NCBI GenBank assembly: GCA_017410455.1
Contig: JAFQQT010000023.1
Coordinates: 1 to 64,000, forward strand
Direction of reading: 5' to 3'
From: Clostridia bacterium
Lineage (GTDB): Bacteria > Bacillota > Clostridia > Christensenellales > Aristaeellaceae
DNA length: 64,000 nt
Part shown: positions 61,342 through 64,000 of the stretch, piece by piece
How the letters are laid out: the number at the start of each line of letters is the position of its first letter
Numbering within the stretch: the stretch's first letter is position 1
Notes under the pieces: model-generated
Told to the model about the DNA's origin: nothing
The model's database searches: none
Seen by the model: the letters and a program-made list of their open reading frames with translations, nothing else
Position numbers and translations under genes: made by a program

Positions 61342-63840
61342 TTACTCTTTGCGTACCAGCCATGTAACGGGACCGGTCAGCCCGGACGGTTTGATGTAAT
61401 TATAGAACGAAAGCTGATCTCTGTGGGTAAATACCAGCGGTACAGTGACCTCAATGGTAAGGCGGTGAGGGCCTTCCGCCACCTCAGCACAGAAGCGATA
61501 GGGTGGTGCGTCACGTTGGCCAAGCAGCTGCTCATCCAGCCATGCGCTGACCGAACCGGTTACATCCTCCAGCAGCAATCCGTCGGCATGCTGCGTCAGC
61601 GTCACATCCGCCTCATACCGGGCAATGCCGGAGAATCGCGGATGCGTAAGACTCAGGTTCTGTGGCACGTCGGTCTGCAGGGCAGGCAGCGCTGTGCCGG
61701 GGAAGGTGATCATCCAGCGGGGATTCATGGCTGCTGCAGGGACGTACTGCGCCTGCGGCTGGGGCGCGGGCCAGTCCGATTGTCGGTTGCCAACGACCAG
61801 CAGCTGACCAGGCTCGACTGTAATGCTGACGGGGCCGCCGTCTGCCGTCTGCCAGCATTTCTGCTCTTCGCTGTCCCAAATCACCGGCTGACGGAAGCAT
61901 CCTGCTGTCAGGGTAATGCTGTGCGCAGTACGGGGATCCTCGTTGAACAGCAGCGCGAAAATCTCCGCGTTCTTTTCGTACAGATACAGGTGGATATCGC
62001 GGCTCTGCGTCAGTGAACGCAAGGGCTGTGCCGCATGCCGTTCTGCGTCTGCTGCAATCTCCGCCAGCGGCAGCGCAGGAATACCCTTCGTCAGCATCCC
62101 AATGTCGCCGCTGCCCTCGCTCAGTCCCTCCGGCGCAGCGTCCACGAACACCACACGGCACCCGCTGTCCATCAGCTCCGCCAGATGATCGAACAGCTTG
62201 CGGGGCCACTGTTTGCCGCGCGGAATATACAGCACGTCGTACCGCCCCGGCTGCAGCAGGTCGATGGGGACGATCTCACAGGGAATATGCGCCTGATTGA
62301 GCGCCTTCACCAGCACCTGCGTCTTCATGCAGGCCTTGCCCTCTGCCCATTCTGCCTCTGCGTAGTACATCACGCCCACACGGACGATCATCCGGCCGCC
62401 ATCAATGAGGGAACCCACCCGCGCCATGTGGCCGTGCAGGCGGGTCAGGGCGGGCATCAGCGGATTGAAGCAGCCGAAATGCGGAGGCGAATCCGGATCC
62501 GGGAAGGGCTTGAGGGTGAAGGCGTGGGGCGTGAAATGGTTGACGCCCCGGGACAGGAGGAGGTTTGCCAGATACCGCATTTCCTCCGCGTCCTCCTGCC
62601 AGCCGTATGCGCCGAAGATTTCGCACAGGCTGCGGCCCTTCTTCTTCGGGTCAAGGTGGGCGCAGGAGACCGTCATCTGGGGCAGCATGTAGCGGAAAAA
62701 GTCGTCGTCGGCCTCGAAGTCCTGGGAGTGCCATGCATGGGACGCATTGCGGAATTCCGGCTTCAGCTCATGCAGCACGAAGTCCATGCCAGCCATATCC
62801 TGTCCGCTCATGGCCCGGAAGAAATGCCCGGCGCCCTGTCCCAGGCGGCTGTGGGCATTGTTCTGCTCGATGACATGCCCGATGTATTCAATGCCATGGG
62901 CACGGCACCAGTCGCCGATGGGCTGAGAGTAATTCTCAGCATACAGGCGGCTGACGGTATCCATCAGGGCGTAGCGGATGCGCGGGGTCATATCGCCGAT
63001 ATCGTACCACAGTCCCGGCAGCAGACAGCGTGCGGGTTCGCCCAGCTGGGCAGAGAGCAGCTCCGGCAGATCCAGCCTCCACGGGATGGGCAGCTGCGGG
63101 TACTCGCCCAGCACCGCCCTGCAGCCCCGGCCTGCACGCAGCGCCGGTTCATCGGAGAAGAAGCCCTTGAAGGTCTTACCGAACTCGTCCTTCAGATGAG
63201 CATAGTGAGCCTCATAGACCGTGTCGATCATCAGCTGACCGCCCTGGGGCAGCAGCGGATTGGCGAAGAACTGGGGCGGATTGCGCTCAGAGACATAATT
63301 GGCTGTCATCACAAAGACGCGCCAGTCGCCCTCAGGAACATCCCAGTACACCAGACCGTCCTGCACATGGTCGGTCAGGTCGATCATGTCCGTCACTGCC
63401 CAGCCGCCAAGGTCCACATGCGCCTCGACAAGGCCGTCCCGGTGCACCCGGCGCGCCGCGACCACAGCGACCAGCATACCCCTGTTGCCGTCCGGTATAG
63501 CAAGAATCGCGCCTCCCTGGCGGGGGCCGGCCACGTCCATGTGGCGTTCGGTGAGCATCATGCGGCACCAGGGCGTACCCTGCGCCGCGCCGTTGGCATA
63601 CCCGGAGGGGAAGTGTGTGTCATCCAGCAGCCAGTAGGTCAGACCGAGACGTCGGCATTCGTCGGTGAGGATATCGATCTCCTTCCACCAGGAGGGGCCG
63701 AGGAAATCCGGGTGCGTCCGGCTCTCGGCGCACAGGGAGCCGCAGCCTGACGCAGCGATGCTCCTCACACCCTGACGCAGGGTTTCCTCGTCCTCGCCAT
63801 GCAGCCACAGAAAAGGCAGAAGCCGCTGCTTGTCCGTCAT
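61342..63840 (-). CDS. GH106-like (alpha-L-rhamnosidase-type) glycoside hydrolase
   Basis: 832 residues. The N-terminal barrel has WWKEIDILTDECRRLGLTYWLLDDTHFPSGYANG, as in GH106-type enzymes; the middle continues the barrel (FKGFFSDEPALRAG, a possible catalytic Glu). The C-terminus has a galactose-binding sandwich (FSGIARYEADVTL, PHRLTIEVT). No signal peptide. The assignment to GH106 is by pattern only. RBS GAGGAGGGAC, ATG 63840. It heads the visible part of the operon. Confidence 0.68.
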   Translation of the reverse strand: MTDKQRLLPFLWLHGEDEETLRQGVRSIAASGCGSLCAESRTHPDFLGPSWWKEIDILTDECRRLGLTYWLLDDTHFPSGYANGAAQGTPWCRMMLTERHMDVAGPRQGGAILAIPDGNRGMLVAVVAARRVHRDGLVEAHVDLGGWAVTDMIDLTDHVQDGLVYWDVPEGDWRVFVMTANYVSERNPPQFFANPLLPQGGQLMIDTVYEAHYAHLKDEFGKTFKGFFSDEPALRAGRGCRAVLGEYPQLPIPWRLDLPELLSAQLGEPARCLLPGLWYDIGDMTPRIRYALMDTVSRLYAENYSQPIGDWCRAHGIEYIGHVIEQNNAHSRLGQGAGHFFRAMSGQDMAGMDFVLHELKPEFRNASHAWHSQDFEADDDFFRYMLPQMTVSCAHLDPKKKGRSLCEIFGAYGWQEDAEEMRYLANLLLSRGVNHFTPHAFTLKPFPDPDSPPHFGCFNPLMPALTRLHGHMARVGSLIDGGRMIVRVGVMYYAEAEWAEGKACMKTQVLVKALNQAHIPCEIVPIDLLQPGRYDVLYIPRGKQWPRKLFDHLAELMDSGCRVVFVDAAPEGLSEGSGDIGMLTKGIPALPLAEIAADAERHAAQPLRSLTQSRDIHLYLYEKNAEIFALLFNEDPRTAHSITLTAGCFRQPVIWDSEEQKCWQTADGGPVSITVEPGQLLVVGNRQSDWPAPQPQAQYVPAAAMNPRWMITFPGTALPALQTDVPQNLSLTHPRFSGIARYEADVTLTQHADGLLLEDVTGSVSAWLDEQLLGQRDAPPYRFCAEVAEGPHRLTIEVTVPLVFTHRDQLSFYNYIKPSGLTGPVTWLVRKE

Positions 63841-63841
63841 A

Positions 63842-64000
63842 TCAGGTCCCTCCTCGGATAGGATAATCGTAGGATATACTCTCTGTATTCCCCGAGCGGC
63901 AGTCATTTCCCTGCGTGGGGAATATAAAAGGCTCTTCACGGAAAGTTTGGGGATATGCAATCAATGCACCGTCCACTATCTTCACTGCCACTGCGGCTGC
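63842..64000 (-). CDS. Possible 3' end of an upstream operon gene
   Basis: From the window edge a minus-strand frame runs open (VKIVDGALIAYPQTF) to a TGA at 63842, two bases before the next start codon. The tight spacing would fit another operon gene, but 52 codons are too few to judge. Confidence 0.3.
   Translation of the reverse strand, partial: AAAVAVKIVDGALIAYPQTFREEPFIFPTQGNDCRSGNTESISYDYPIRGGT

Overview
The window looks like a chromosomal segment of a G+C-rich, low-oxygen Firmicute (Clostridia-type gut commensal; the exact lineage is an inference). Support comes from strong AGGAGG ribosome binding sites, consensus TTGACA/TATAAT promoters, a T-box leader on leuS, a stand-alone IreB gene, an OhrR repressor, an ECF sigma factor paired with a DUF4179 membrane protein, many cytoplasmic and secreted glycoside hydrolases, and BspA-type leucine-rich-repeat surface proteins. 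Most genes are G+C-rich. The clearest exception is a BspA-like gene at 13.5-15.5 kb, which is visibly A+T-rich and probably imported.

Layout. 1-13 kb: 5' part of leuS (minus) behind a T-box; secreted LRR protein and LacZ (GH2); recA with a near-consensus SOS box; an unknown protein under a palindromic operator; ireB; a two-gene unit of a membrane protein and an Hsp70-like membrane protein; yebC. 13-25 kb: A+T-rich BspA-like gene with a decayed tail, GH42 beta-galactosidase, ohrR, a membrane protein and a divergent HTH regulator, M48 protease, secreted FMN_bind protein, DUF378, GH26 mannanase, PPK2 kinase. 24.5-28 kb: a sigma-factor-like gene behind a structured leader or ncRNA, a second unknown helical protein, and a DUF1015 protein. 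28-34 kb: four consecutive coiled-coil surface or secreted proteins, one with two FMN_bind domains and one carrying an intact barnase-like RNase domain. 34-40 kb: gapA, an orphan DNA methyltransferase, a cysteine-cluster protein, and a decayed integrative element at tRNA-Thr. 39-47 kb: GH43, a zinc-ribbon/TIR/beta-propeller giant protein, D-aminoacylase with a multi-HTH regulator. 47-50.5 kb: ECF sigma and DUF4179 pair, then a Y-RNA-like gene followed by a TROVE/vWA (Ro60-like) gene. 50.5-58.3 kb: membrane protein with patatin, small membrane proteins, malic enzyme, MBL-fold protein and acetyltransferase, argS. 58.7-64 kb: a glycan-degradation operon (esterase, BNR-type glycosidase, GH106-like hydrolase).

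How parts work together. Carbohydrate use (GH2, GH42, GH26, GH43, GH106-like, esterase) is the dominant metabolic theme. The most unusual items are an RNA-linked module and a surface module. In the RNA module a permuted tRNA mimic with all parts of a bacterial Y RNA lies just upstream of a Ro60-like gene. Both have an upstream element, GTTCACAA, 41 bases before a -10 box; the same element at nearly the same distance (41-42 bases) precedes two unknown genes 23 kb away, suggesting a shared regulon. In the surface module (28.1-34.2 kb), membrane-anchored coiled coils, FMN_bind repeats and a secreted barnase-like nuclease are encoded side by side.
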